51,331 nucleotides of DNA, taken from assembly GCA_031549115.1 (NCBI GenBank), contig JAVBQJ010000110.1:1-51331 (forward strand), read 5' to 3'. The notes beneath the pieces were generated by a model. It did not search any database. It was not told where the DNA came from and saw only the letters and a program-made list of their open reading frames with translations. This DNA is from JAVBQJ01 sp031549115 (GTDB lineage Bacteria > Verrucomicrobiota > Lentisphaeria > Victivallales > Victivallaceae). The number at the start of each line of letters is the position of its first letter. Within the stretch, counting starts at the first letter, position 1. Positions 1-8,807 of this stretch are shown one piece after another. The position numbers and the translations under genes were made by a program.

Positions 1-2
1 AG

Positions 3-1931
3 TACCAGGAGAGCGCCGCCGAGTCCATCCGGATCCGGCTGGACTCGCCCTCCTACCGGGGCAATCTCTATGCGTCGCTGCCGCAGGCCGCCGTCACCGG
101 CAGCCTCGACGCCGCGCCGGAACTCACCCATGCCGTGATTACACTTGTCGACACCGCCGATCAAAGCGTTGCCGCCGTCGAAACCCGGCGCAGCGACGGC
201 TTTCGCTTCGCTCTCCCGACCGCGCAACTGCCGGTCGGCGATTACCGGCTGCAAGCCGAACTTACCAATGCCGACGGTAGCGTTTCCGGCACCGCGCAAC
301 TGCCGCTCCGGCGGCTGGCACCGGCGCCGCAGGAGGTGGTCATCGATGCGGATTTGAACTTCCGGATCAACGGCGAACTCTTCCTGCCGGTGGTCGTGTT
401 CACCCCGCCCGAGCTGAACGACGAAGTCCTGTCGGCGCTGGCCGCCGCCGGAATCAACGCTTACTTCATCAACGTCAACAACGCCGAAGACGCGCTGGAA
501 GAGCTCGACCGGGCCCACCGGGCCGGATTCATGGTCATCCTGTCCAGTTTCTCTCTCAATCCGCCGCCGGCGGCCTCCGGAACGGAGTTTGATTCCTGGC
601 ACAGCCGGATCATGGCGATGCTCGCGCCCGAGGTCCTGAACCACCCGGCCTTGCTCGCCCACTTCCTCGCCGACGAGCCCGGATGGACCGGAGTGTCGCC
701 CCGGACTCTGGTGGCGGCGTATCAGGTCTACTGTGAACTGGATCCGTATCATCCGGTCTGGATCAATGCGGCGCCGCGCGGCTCCGTCGGCGATCATCGC
801 CGCTTCAGCGCCGCCGCCGATGTTTACGGACTGGACATCTATCCGGTGCCGGTACCGAATTCGCATTCCGATCTCGAGGACAAGGATCTGACCTGTATCG
901 GCCGCTATACCGAGCAGATGGTCGAAGCGGTGGAGGGACGCAAACCCGTCTGGATGGTGCTGCAGGCGTTCAATTGGCACGATCTGATGGCGAGCGAATG
1001 CGTGCTTTACGGTTATCCGACGCTGGAGCAGTCGCGTTTCGCGATCTGGCAGGCGCTGGGTGCCGGAGCCCGCTCCGTCTCGTGGTGGGGCGCCGACTAT
1101 GCGTTGAGCGCGGAATTTCTCGATAACTGGCTGGAAGCGGTGCGGGACATGCACCGTTTCAGCGCCGCCATTACGCAGGGCAAACACCGGCGCATCACCT
1201 TTCCGGGGCAACCGCAGACGCTGGAGGGGCACGAATGGGAAGTCGACGGCAAACGCCTGCAAGTATGGATGAACGCGGCGAATGCGCCGCTGGAAACCGT
1301 GCTGCCGGAATCGGGAATGCTCCGGCTCCCCGCCTATGGCGTATTCTGTACCGGTGACGCCGCCGCGCTTCCCGCCGTCAATCCGCCGTTGCCCGAGGCG
1401 CCGCAGTCACCGTTCCCGGCCATGTTCGAACGCCGGGCCAACCGGCGCTATCTCGAAACCCGGGCCAACTGGATCTGGGACGCCGCATTGGCGTCGACGC
1501 CGGGCTCCCAGGTCTGGCTCGGGTATGACTTCGAGCTGGCCGCGCTTCCGGAAACCGCCGAACTCCTGATTACCGCCGACGATCGCGGCAATATCTGGCT
1601 GAACGGCGCCGATCTGGGCGCGACCGGCCGCATTTATCAGTTGCGGAAAATCGACGTCGCCGGTCAATTGCGGAGCGGAACCAACCGGCTGCGGATTTCC
1701 GCCGAAGACCTCGGCGGCTTGCCTTGCGGCTTGTTGGCGGAGCTGCGGCTGCGCTATTCGGACGGACGCGAAGAGTCAATCCTGAGCGGCAGCGCCTGGT
1801 ACAGCTCCACCGTCAAGCCCGCCGGTTTTCCGGACGGGGAACTGGCTCCGGGCCAATGGCACCCCGCCTTCGTGGTTGCGCCTTACGGGCAGCACGCCTG
1901 GGGCGACCGGGTCATCCTGCCGGAAAACTGA
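3..1931 (+). CDS. Sugar-active TIM-barrel protein with C-terminal jelly-roll domain (5' partial)
   Basis: The reading frame is open to the left edge of the window, so the true start lies outside; a GTG at 135 is in frame but need not be the start. The visible part begins with a beta-sandwich-like stretch. A TIM-barrel-like region follows (INAYFINVNN, AHFLADEPGW, VYGLDIYPVP, WMVLQAFNW), resembling GH2/GH42-type barrels; the glutamate in ADEPGW sits where barrel glycosidases often place an acid. The last ~150 residues (WIWDAALAST onward, with DDRGNIWLNG) look like the lectin-like domain found at the N-terminus of alpha-L-rhamnosidases. A polysaccharide-degrading or sugar-binding role is inferred. 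It ends 6 bp from the convergent flavin reductase gene. The substrate is unknown. Confidence 0.7.
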   Translation, partial: YQESAAESIRIRLDSPSYRGNLYASLPQAAVTGSLDAAPELTHAVITLVDTADQSVAAVETRRSDGFRFALPTAQLPVGDYRLQAELTNADGSVSGTAQLPLRRLAPAPQEVVIDADLNFRINGELFLPVVVFTPPELNDEVLSALAAAGINAYFINVNNAEDALEELDRAHRAGFMVILSSFSLNPPPAASGTEFDSWHSRIMAMLAPEVLNHPALLAHFLADEPGWTGVSPRTLVAAYQVYCELDPYHPVWINAAPRGSVGDHRRFSAAADVYGLDIYPVPVPNSHSDLEDKDLTCIGRYTEQMVEAVEGRKPVWMVLQAFNWHDLMASECVLYGYPTLEQSRFAIWQALGAGARSVSWWGADYALSAEFLDNWLEAVRDMHRFSAAITQGKHRRITFPGQPQTLEGHEWEVDGKRLQVWMNAANAPLETVLPESGMLRLPAYGVFCTGDAAALPAVNPPLPEAPQSPFPAMFERRANRRYLETRANWIWDAALASTPGSQVWLGYDFELAALPETAELLITADDRGNIWLNGADLGATGRIYQLRKIDVAGQLRSGTNRLRISAEDLGGLPCGLLAELRLRYSDGREESILSGSAWYSSTVKPAGFPDGELAPGQWHPAFVVAPYGQHAWGDRVILPEN

Positions 1932-1937
1932 CGCTTG

Positions 1938-2465
1938 TTACGCCTGCGGGACGCGGGCGATGCGAACCACCGAACCGAAAACGGTCCGGTGGTAATCGCG
2001 TTCGGGGTAGAATTCCCGGATCAATTTTTTGTTGACGAAGTCGTGGCCGCGCATCTGGCCGACCATCTGCTTGCGGCATTCGATCACCAGCTCCGCTTCG
2101 GCGAAGGTCGGCGCTTCGACCCGTCCGGCGGCGACCGGAGTGAGCCCGGAAGCGGCGATCTTGTCGCCGTCCCGCCCCGATTCCGACCCCAGCAGCGCCA
2201 GCGCCTTGCGGTATTCCGGGGCGAACGCCGACAATGTGAACGTGTCGCAGCGCTCCAGAAATTCCATGGTATAGCGCTGCGGGCGCACCACCGCCATCAC
2301 CATCGGCAACTGCCACATCGTTCCCATGAAGCCCCAGCTGACCGTCATGGTATTGAAGCAGCCTTCGGAAAAATTTCCGGCTGTCAGCAGGAACCACTGT
2401 TTGTCGAAAATATTGAAAATTTCCGACTGAAAATCTCCAATCGCAACCTCTTCCATCGGCTTCAT
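1938..2465 (-). CDS. Flavin reductase-like, FMN-binding domain protein
   Basis: This 175-aa protein fits the flavin reductase-like (split beta-barrel, FMN-binding) family. The stretch GCFNTMTVSWGFMGTMW is typical of the flavin-binding N-terminus, and length matches single-domain members. The family transfers electrons between NAD(P)H, FMN and partner oxidoreductases, or acts as a small flavin oxidoreductase; the partner is unknown. The ATG overlaps the murG stop by 4 bp (ATGA), and a GGGAG ribosome-binding site lies inside the murG end. It is therefore the last gene of the uap-ftsW-murG transcription unit, although nothing ties it to cell-wall synthesis. Confidence 0.8.
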   Translation of the reverse strand: MKPMEEVAIGDFQSEIFNIFDKQWFLLTAGNFSEGCFNTMTVSWGFMGTMWQLPMVMAVVRPQRYTMEFLERCDTFTLSAFAPEYRKALALLGSESGRDGDKIAASGLTPVAAGRVEAPTFAEAELVIECRKQMVGQMRGHDFVNKKLIREFYPERDYHRTVFGSVVRIARVPQA

Positions 2466-3598
2466 TTTTTCACCGCTCCCAGATTTTTTCCCATCAACTC
2501 GATCATATCGCCGGCCGCGTTCGGGCGCGCCAGACGCAACGACTTGGCGCCCAAGGCGGTAAACTCCACCGGATCGTCAAAAAATTTCTGCAGGATACCG
2601 CCGGCACGCGCTTCGCATTGATTGTTCGGCACCACCAGCGCCGCCTCGCCGGCCGCCAGATATTCGGCATTGTCGGCCTGGTGGTCTTCGGCGGCAAAGG
2701 GATAGGGCACCAGAATGGCGAACTTGCGAAACAGCGCCAACTCCGCCACCGAACTGCCCCCCGAGCGCGACACCACCAGATCCGCCGCGCTGTAGGCCAG
2801 CGCCATATCGTCCAACGACGGCAGCAGCAGCACCGGGAAGTCCACCTTTCCCCAGATCGACTGCATCAGCTCCAGCTCCAGCTTGCCGGTCAGGTGGATC
2901 ACCTGAAAGTCCCGGCGCTTGCTGCCGAACTCCACCAGCACCCGCGAAAAAGCCAGATTGACCGAGCGTGCCCCCTGGCTGCCGCCGAAAATCAGAATCG
3001 TCCACCGCTCCGGCTCCAGAGCGCAGCCGAAACGGGCATTCAACGCGGCAATCGCCTCCGGCTTGGTATGGCTTTGCGCCGTCAGCTCCGGGCGCAGCGG
3101 CATTCCGGTCACATCCCACGGACATTGGATTTTCTCGGCGTTCACCGGCGGGAAAGCCATGCCGATCACCCGCGCCCAGCGGCTGAAAAGGCGATTGGCT
3201 TTGCCGATCCGGGCATTTCCGTCATGCAGAAACAGCGGAATCCGCATCCGGTGCGCCGCCCATACCGCCGGCAGGCTGGCGAAGCTCCCCATCCCCAACA
3301 GCGCCTGGGGGCGGAATTCCGCCATGGCCTGCCGGGCCGCGCGTCGTCCGCCCAACGCTCCGCGCCAAAAACGCCGGAACGACAGCGGATTCCGCCAGCT
3401 CGGACTCGGCATGACCGGAAGTTTCACCACCGGAATATCGTACTTCTGCGCTTCCAGGGCTTGCGTTTCAATATTTTTGCCGCTCAACAGGAGTTGCACC
3501 TCCCCGCCCCGGCGCCGGAACTCCCGGGCAATGCTCAGCCCCGGATAAAAGTGACCGCCGGTGCCCCCGCAGGTAATCGACAAACGTTGCAGTTTCAT
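2462..3598 (-). CDS. murG: UDP-N-acetylglucosamine--N-acetylmuramyl-(pentapeptide) pyrophosphoryl-undecaprenol N-acetylglucosamine transferase
   Basis: MurG adds GlcNAc to lipid I to make lipid II at the inner face of the cytoplasmic membrane. The GT-B fold signatures are present: GGTGGHFYPGLSIA at the N-terminus, GMGSFASLPAVW with HDGNARIGKANR (usually HEQN in the family) in the middle, IFGGSQGARSVN at the start of the second domain, and SRSGGSSVAELA before the sugar-nucleotide site. The ATG at 3598 is chosen because it overlaps the ftsW TGA by 4 bp and has a GAAGGAAG ribosome-binding site; a longer in-frame extension to 3634 lies inside ftsW. Length (378 aa) is normal. Confidence 0.95.
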   Translation of the reverse strand: MKLQRLSITCGGTGGHFYPGLSIAREFRRRGGEVQLLLSGKNIETQALEAQKYDIPVVKLPVMPSPSWRNPLSFRRFWRGALGGRRAARQAMAEFRPQALLGMGSFASLPAVWAAHRMRIPLFLHDGNARIGKANRLFSRWARVIGMAFPPVNAEKIQCPWDVTGMPLRPELTAQSHTKPEAIAALNARFGCALEPERWTILIFGGSQGARSVNLAFSRVLVEFGSKRRDFQVIHLTGKLELELMQSIWGKVDFPVLLLPSLDDMALAYSAADLVVSRSGGSSVAELALFRKFAILVPYPFAAEDHQADNAEYLAAGEAALVVPNNQCEARAGGILQKFFDDPVEFTALGAKSLRLARPNAAGDMIELMGKNLGAVKK

Positions 3599-4791
3599 GC
3601 TTTCTTCCTTCGGGTCAGACGTGTTTTGACCCACTCCATAATTTCCGCGTTAAATCCCGGAAGCGCCGTATCCAGAGCGATACTGACCAACAATCCGGTC
3701 GCAATCATACTCATCAGCAAATTACTGCCGCCATAGCTGATCATCGGCGCCGGAATCCCCTTGGTCGGCATTGCGCCCGAAACCACGCCGATGTTGATCG
3801 CCGCCTGCAACACGATCGTCGCCGTCAGCGCCACCCCGAGAAACAGCCCCTGCCGGGTTCGCGCATTCAACGCGATCTTCATACCGAAATAGGCGAACAC
3901 CAGATAAGCGACGCAGATCGCGATCAGCGACAGCAGCCCCAGCTCCTCGCCGACGATCGCGAGAATGAAGTCGGTATGCGCCTCCGGCAGATACCGGGCT
4001 TTCAGGCGGCTCTCCATGAAGCCGACGCCGAACCATTTGCCCGAGCCCAGCGCCAGCAATGAATTCCACAACTGGTACCCGTCGTCCGACGCATAACGCT
4101 CCGGCTCCAGAAACGAAGTGATCCGAACCCAGCGCACCTGATTGAAGTGTTTGATGAAGAAAAACAGCCCGACCGCGCCGATGGCGGGAAAAATGAACCA
4201 GCGCAGCGAAATCCCGGCAACGAACAGCACCACCAGCAGCACCATGGCCAACAAGAGCGTGGTTCCCAGGTCCTTTCCGGCTACCACCAGCAGCATCACC
4301 ACGCCGCAGACCGCGACCATCGGCAACGCGCCGTGGCGGTTGAACACCTGATTGATCGAGCGAAAGTTTTCGGCGCAGTACTTGGCCATGAACAGCGCCA
4401 GCACCGGCTTGGCCAGCTCCGACGGCTGCAGACTCAAGCCGCCGACGCGGATCCAGCGCCTCGCCCCGTTGATCTCGGGGAAAAAGAGACAGGCAATCAG
4501 CAGGATGGAGACGATCAGAATCAGCCACAAGCTCAAATCCGACAACTTTTTGAAGCCGATCATGACGGTTCCGAGCGCCGCCGCCAAACCGATCCCGCCC
4601 CAGATCAGCTGCGCATAAAAATACTTCGCCCCCACCGACCAGCCGTAGCTGGTGGAATACAGCATCGTCATACCGAACATGATGATCAGCGCCGCCGTGA
4701 TAATCAGCCCATAGGCGTAATTCACCGACTTGGCCGCCTCTTCTTCGGTATGAATCTCAATACCAAGCGATGTGGAATCGAGCGCTTTCAT
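3595..4791 (-). CDS. ftsW: Peptidoglycan glycosyltransferase / lipid II polymerase FtsW
   Basis: This 398-aa SEDS-family polytopic membrane protein polymerises lipid II at the division septum. About ten hydrophobic segments are visible. SEDS hallmarks are present: GARRWIRVGGLSLQPSELAK, LPEAHTDFILAIVGEELG, and PTKGIPAPMISYGGSNLL near the C-terminus. The pairing with murG favours FtsW over RodA. It lies 9 bp after the pyrophosphorylase gene and is translationally coupled to murG through ATGA. The N-terminal ~25 residues are a cytoplasmic extension. The GGAAG ahead of the ATG is only 2-3 nt away, so initiation may depend on upstream translation. Confidence 0.95.
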   Translation of the reverse strand: MKALDSTSLGIEIHTEEEAAKSVNYAYGLIITAALIIMFGMTMLYSTSYGWSVGAKYFYAQLIWGGIGLAAALGTVMIGFKKLSDLSLWLILIVSILLIACLFFPEINGARRWIRVGGLSLQPSELAKPVLALFMAKYCAENFRSINQVFNRHGALPMVAVCGVVMLLVVAGKDLGTTLLLAMVLLVVLFVAGISLRWFIFPAIGAVGLFFFIKHFNQVRWVRITSFLEPERYASDDGYQLWNSLLALGSGKWFGVGFMESRLKARYLPEAHTDFILAIVGEELGLLSLIAICVAYLVFAYFGMKIALNARTRQGLFLGVALTATIVLQAAINIGVVSGAMPTKGIPAPMISYGGSNLLMSMIATGLLVSIALDTALPGFNAEIMEWVKTRLTRRKKA

Positions 4792-4800
4792 AGCTTCCGA

Positions 4801-6210
4801 TCAGTCCAGATAAATGGCGTCGCCGCGACCGGCAAGCGTGGTCAGCTTGCGGCTCCGGCAGTATTCGGCCATATCGTTTTGATCGATCACCCGGCGCGGC
4901 GACACCTCCACCGTGATTCCGTCCGGGACCTCCACACCGGCCTCCCGGAGCCGCCGGATGTCCCGCTCGACCAGCAACTGCCGGCAACTCTCCACGGAAT
5001 CCACGCCGGTGGCGTTTTTGGTCGGTCCGAATTGTTCGGCGCGGTCCCCTTCGAGAATCATCGTCTTTTCCGCCAGCGGCAGCGCGTCGAAAATAAAGGA
5101 TTCCAGCTTCACCGCATTCGGCTCGGCCGGGGTCACCAGCATACCGGTTTCATCGATGAACGGCACTTTTTTATCCGCCCGGTGCCACGGCAGCGACAGA
5201 CGGCCGCCGGCGGTCAGTTTTTCGACAAACGCGCGGCTGATCACGTGAATGGCCGGACTGCCGGCGATGAAGCGCAGCGAACCGTCGGAATTGCGGCTCT
5301 CCGCCAGCGCATCCGGCAGGTCGCTGTATTCGATGATTTCAGTGCGGCCGTTGCTGACGCAGAAGTTGCCGAGCTTTTCAAACGGGCCGGTCTTGGCCAG
5401 CATGATCGCGCTCATCTCCGAACCTTCCAGGCCATGCAGCCCGATAAACAACGGATTCACCACCGGCACCAGGGGATTGTCGACCTGGAAATACGAGATC
5501 ACGGTATTGCCCTCCCGGACCATGCGGTCGAGCGCGCCGGATTTGCGCAGCGCCAGCAAGGTGCCGCCGTGTCCGTCCGGCGACAGCGCCAGCGAATCGG
5601 ACGCCCCCAGCAACAGCCGGCCGTCATAACCGATTGCGGGCATCGTACCCTGGGTAAAAAACACCACCTGATCCGCTTCCAGCCCGAAATAGGCGTTGGC
5701 TTCGAAAAATTCCCGGGTCGCCTGGTGATTCAACAGACTGGTCATGATATACCAGGTGAACTTGCGGCCGTACTTTTCGCCGGCGCGCAGAACCGCCATG
5801 GCGAAATCGGCGAACAGCGAATTGCCCGACACCGGGCCGATCGGATAGGTGCCCTTGGGGCCGTCGTACCCGAGGCGGGTCCCCTGCCCTCCGGCCACCG
5901 TCAGGAGCGCGACCCGGCCGTCGCGCAGCAGCGCTTCGCCGTGTTCGAATGCCCGGCGATAATATGCGGCCTGCGCCGCGTCGGCCGGGCGCAGCGGGAA
6001 AAACGGAGCCGGAGCCAGATCCGCCGGAATGGAGGCGGCGGGCCGCTGCAGCACATAATCGGCGATCAACTTTTGCAACTGTTCCAAATCCAGCGCTTCC
6101 AATTGTGCCGTCAGCCGCATTCGGGCGTCATTTCCCAGCGATTCCAAATGTTTCCACAAACCGGCCTGACCGGCCTCGACAAGTGTATCTTTCAGCGCTG
6201 CGCTGTTCAT
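4801..6210 (-). CDS. UDP-N-acetylhexosamine / UDP-sugar pyrophosphorylase, eukaryotic AGX type
   Basis: The 469-aa protein belongs to the UDPGP type 1 family, which makes UDP-sugars from UTP and sugar-1-phosphate. The nucleotide-binding loop AGGQGTRLG is at residues 106-114, followed by GPKGTYPIG. Further AGX-like blocks are FFTQGTMPAIG, SPDGHGGTLLALRKSG and FQVDNPLVPVVNPLFIG. These resemble eukaryotic UDP-GlcNAc pyrophosphorylase more than bacterial GalU or GlmU. Being first in the operon with ftsW and murG suggests it supplies UDP-GlcNAc for peptidoglycan; UDP-glucose is the alternative product. The ATG at 6210 is preferred because of an AAGGGGGA ribosome-binding site; an in-frame ATG at 6264 would sit about 12 bp from the proposed -10. 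Confidence 0.85.
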   Translation of the reverse strand: MNSAALKDTLVEAGQAGLWKHLESLGNDARMRLTAQLEALDLEQLQKLIADYVLQRPAASIPADLAPAPFFPLRPADAAQAAYYRRAFEHGEALLRDGRVALLTVAGGQGTRLGYDGPKGTYPIGPVSGNSLFADFAMAVLRAGEKYGRKFTWYIMTSLLNHQATREFFEANAYFGLEADQVVFFTQGTMPAIGYDGRLLLGASDSLALSPDGHGGTLLALRKSGALDRMVREGNTVISYFQVDNPLVPVVNPLFIGLHGLEGSEMSAIMLAKTGPFEKLGNFCVSNGRTEIIEYSDLPDALAESRNSDGSLRFIAGSPAIHVISRAFVEKLTAGGRLSLPWHRADKKVPFIDETGMLVTPAEPNAVKLESFIFDALPLAEKTMILEGDRAEQFGPTKNATGVDSVESCRQLLVERDIRRLREAGVEVPDGITVEVSPRRVIDQNDMAEYCRSRKLTTLAGRGDAIYLD

Positions 6211-6251
6211 GTGCCCAAGTCCCCCTTTTTCGTATTCTGCAATGGTGTTAT

Positions 6252-6280
6252 AATGTAATCGCACTCGCAGCTTTATTCAA
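6252..6280 (-). promoter_or_regulatory. Candidate promoter for the pyrophosphorylase-ftsW-murG operon
   Basis: On the minus strand TTGAAT (6280-6275) and TACATT (6257-6252) are separated by 17 bp. The predicted start is near 6245, giving a leader of about 35 nt before the ATG at 6210. The hexamers are good but not perfect matches to sigma-70. Confidence 0.5.
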
Positions 6281-6299
6281 GTTTAAATCCGATTTTTAT

Positions 6300-6328
6300 T
6301 TGCATCGCCGGACTACCGGAGCTATGTT
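6300..6328 (+). promoter_or_regulatory. Candidate promoter for the GH78 gene
   Basis: TTGCAT (6300-6305), a 17-bp spacer and TATGTT (6323-6328). It is divergent from the pyrophosphorylase promoter and about 35-50 bp ahead of the possible GH78 start codons. Confidence 0.5.
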
Positions 6329-6361
6329 ATCCCCATCATAAACAACACTGCGATAATTCAA

Positions 6362-8662
6362 ATGGAGTTTCAGTCTATCATGCTTGCCATGTCTGCCGAG
6401 GCAAAGGTCATCTGGTGCGAACCGGTCGTCGTGAACCAGTATACGGCATTCCGCCGCGAATTCGAATTGCCGGAGGCGGTCACTGGCGAGGTCGCCGTCT
6501 GCGCCGACTCGGACTGCGTCGTACTGGTCAACGGCGCGGAGATCGGCCGTGGCCAATACTCCGACTTCCCCGACCGCAAAAGCTGGACCGTTTTCCGCGT
6601 TCCCAATCTGGAGAAGGGCAAAAATGTGATCGCCGTGCTGGCATATCACTCAGGCATGATGTTTTCGACCAAAATGCCGACCGCCGCCGGATTCGCCTGT
6701 ACCCTGCGGGCCGGAACCACCGTCATCGTCACCGATACCGCCTGGCGCGCCACGCCGCACACCGGTTTCCAGTCGGGTCCGATCGCCTCCCGGTCGGGGC
6801 AGCTCGGCGAAACCTCGTGCTTCGATGCCCGGCAATTCCCCGGCGACTGGTTCCGGCCGGAATTCGACGCTTCCGGCTGGCCGCAGGCGGTCCTGACGCC
6901 GGAGGCCTGGGTGCCGCGCCTGCCGCGGCCGGTGCCGGTGTGCCGCCTGGGGGCATTGCGCTCCGGGCGCATCGTCAAGCAGGGAACACTGTTCCGCGCG
7001 AAAGAGCAGGAAACCTTCGCGGCAACCATGCAGCTCGACCGTTATCACTATACCGGCCGAATCGTGCCGCCGAAGGCGCCGGACAACGGCATGTTCGTCA
7101 TCGCCGACCTGGGCGAAGAATCGGTCGGCTACATCGAATTCGAACTCGAAGCCGCCGCCGGAACCGTGGTCGACTACGCCCATGGCGAACACCTCGAAGA
7201 CGGCGTGGTGCGCATGCGCATTCACACCCGGAATTTCGCCGACCGCTATATCTGCCATGACGGTGTCAACCGCTTCCTGATGCCGTTCCACCGGGTCGGC
7301 GCCCGTTATCTGCAGTTGAACATCACGCAGATCACCGGGATGGTGAAAATCCGTTTCATCGGCCTGCGCCCGTGGGATTTCCCGCTGCCGCTCCCGGCGC
7401 CGTTCGAATGCGACGACCTTGCCGCCGAACCGTTGCGCCGGGTGGCGCGGCGGACGCTGGAGCTGTGCATGCACGAACACTTCGAGGACTGCCCGTGGCG
7501 CGAACAATCGATGTATTCGTACGATTCGCGCAACCAGGCGCTGTACGGCTATTATCTGTGGGGCAATTACGAATTCGTCCGCGCCAGCTTCCGGCTGCTC
7601 GCCTATTCCCACGCGCTGCGGCAGGATCACCTGATGATGCTGTGCGCGCCGACCGACTTCGAAATGACGATTCCGGTCTTTTCGTATGTGTGGGTGTCGG
7701 CGGCTTATGAAAACTATCTGTATTCCGGCGACAAGTCGTTATTCGACGACTGCGCCGGCATGGTCGCCGACGTGGTGAGCCACGTGCTGACGCGTCATTG
7801 CCCGAAAAACGGCCTCTACCATACCGGAACCGACCCCAAACAGTGGAATTTCTACGAATGGGTGCCGGACATGTACGACATGGGATGCCGCGCCGACGAA
7901 TTTCACGCCGGCTACAATCTGTATGTGATCGAGATGCTGGAGGCCTACGCCGCGTTGCTCGGCCCGGAAGCGGGGCGTGAATACCTCGACCGCGCCGGCG
8001 CGCTGCGCCGCGCCGTCGACGCGTACTTCTGGAATGAAGCCAAAAACGCATATGCCAGCAAAAAAACCGACGGCAGGTTCCACAATATCCACCACGACCA
8101 CACCCAGTTTCTGGCGTTGCGCAACGGCGTCGCCACCGGCAAACGGGCCGAAAAAGTCATGCAGACGCTGTTCGACGGCACACTGCATTACGCCACCACC
8201 AGCGCGTTGCCCTATCTGGTGCGGGCGCTGATGCCCCGCTCCGCCGCCGCCCGGAGTTATGTGTCGCGACAGATCCGGAAAGTCTACGGCGCCATGCTGG
8301 AAAAGGGCGCCACCAGCCTGTGGGAGACGCCGACCGGAGCGGCGGATTTCGACGGCGCCGCGTCGTTGTGCCACGGCTGGAGCAGCCTGCCGATCTATTA
8401 TCAGTCCGGCTGTCTGCTCGGGGTGACGCCGCTGGAGCCGGGCTTCCGGCGCTTCGAAGTGCGCCCGTACGCGGATGAGTTCACACATTATGCCGCCGGG
8501 ACCGTGCCGACCCCGGCGGGTCCGGTCGCAGTCCAGTGGCAGCGCAGGGAAAACGGCCTGCATCTGACCATCGACCACCCCGCATCGCTGGAATGCGTCG
8601 TCGCCGACTATCCCGAGTGCCCGGTGGTCACGGCGATAATTAACGGAAAACCAAGCATTTAA
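6362..8662 (+). CDS. Alpha-L-rhamnosidase (GH78-like)
   Basis: The 766-aa protein has the GH78 layout: an N-terminal lectin-like beta-sandwich (VCADSDCVVLVNGAEIGRG), a second beta region, then an (alpha/alpha)6 barrel with the family's EDCPWREQ block around residues 375-382 followed by YDSRNQ, and a C-terminal beta-sandwich after GWSSLPIYY. GH78 enzymes remove terminal alpha-L-rhamnose from plant or microbial glycans. No signal peptide is visible, so a cytoplasmic role on imported oligosaccharides is likely. Start is uncertain: ATG 6362 lacks a ribosome-binding site, while ATG 6380 has TGGAG 12 nt upstream and ATG 6389 is also possible. It has its own promoter and is probably monocistronic. 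Confidence 0.88.
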   Translation: MEFQSIMLAMSAEAKVIWCEPVVVNQYTAFRREFELPEAVTGEVAVCADSDCVVLVNGAEIGRGQYSDFPDRKSWTVFRVPNLEKGKNVIAVLAYHSGMMFSTKMPTAAGFACTLRAGTTVIVTDTAWRATPHTGFQSGPIASRSGQLGETSCFDARQFPGDWFRPEFDASGWPQAVLTPEAWVPRLPRPVPVCRLGALRSGRIVKQGTLFRAKEQETFAATMQLDRYHYTGRIVPPKAPDNGMFVIADLGEESVGYIEFELEAAAGTVVDYAHGEHLEDGVVRMRIHTRNFADRYICHDGVNRFLMPFHRVGARYLQLNITQITGMVKIRFIGLRPWDFPLPLPAPFECDDLAAEPLRRVARRTLELCMHEHFEDCPWREQSMYSYDSRNQALYGYYLWGNYEFVRASFRLLAYSHALRQDHLMMLCAPTDFEMTIPVFSYVWVSAAYENYLYSGDKSLFDDCAGMVADVVSHVLTRHCPKNGLYHTGTDPKQWNFYEWVPDMYDMGCRADEFHAGYNLYVIEMLEAYAALLGPEAGREYLDRAGALRRAVDAYFWNEAKNAYASKKTDGRFHNIHHDHTQFLALRNGVATGKRAEKVMQTLFDGTLHYATTSALPYLVRALMPRSAAARSYVSRQIRKVYGAMLEKGATSLWETPTGAADFDGAASLCHGWSSLPIYYQSGCLLGVTPLEPGFRRFEVRPYADEFTHYAAGTVPTPAGPVAVQWQRRENGLHLTIDHPASLECVVADYPECPVVTAIINGKPSI

Positions 8663-8675
8663 TGCGGAATACGCC

Positions 8676-8704
8676 TTGTAAAAGCGATGAAATGGAGTTA
8701 TATT
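8676..8704 (+). promoter_or_regulatory. Candidate promoter for the DEAD-box helicase operon
   Basis: TTGTAA (8676-8681), a 17-bp spacer and TATATT (8699-8704). The leader to the ATG at 8808 would be nearly 100 nt, long enough for cold-shock-type or autoregulatory leader control, which is an inference. No clear riboswitch fold was recognised in the leader. Confidence 0.5.
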
Positions 8705-8807
8705 CTTATAGTTTAAAATGTAACATCGCAAAGAGGCACTGTTTTACCGACTTCATCCCAACGTTGAGGATCCTTCGGTCGCCTCTGGTATTAAGGACAG
8801 TTTAGGT

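Noticed and set aside
4147..6258. A 703-codon open frame on the plus strand opposite ftsW and the pyrophosphorylase gene
   Set aside because: Its translation is low-complexity, rich in His/Arg/Gln, and lies opposite two certain genes. Long antisense frames are expected from the codon pattern of GC-rich genes.
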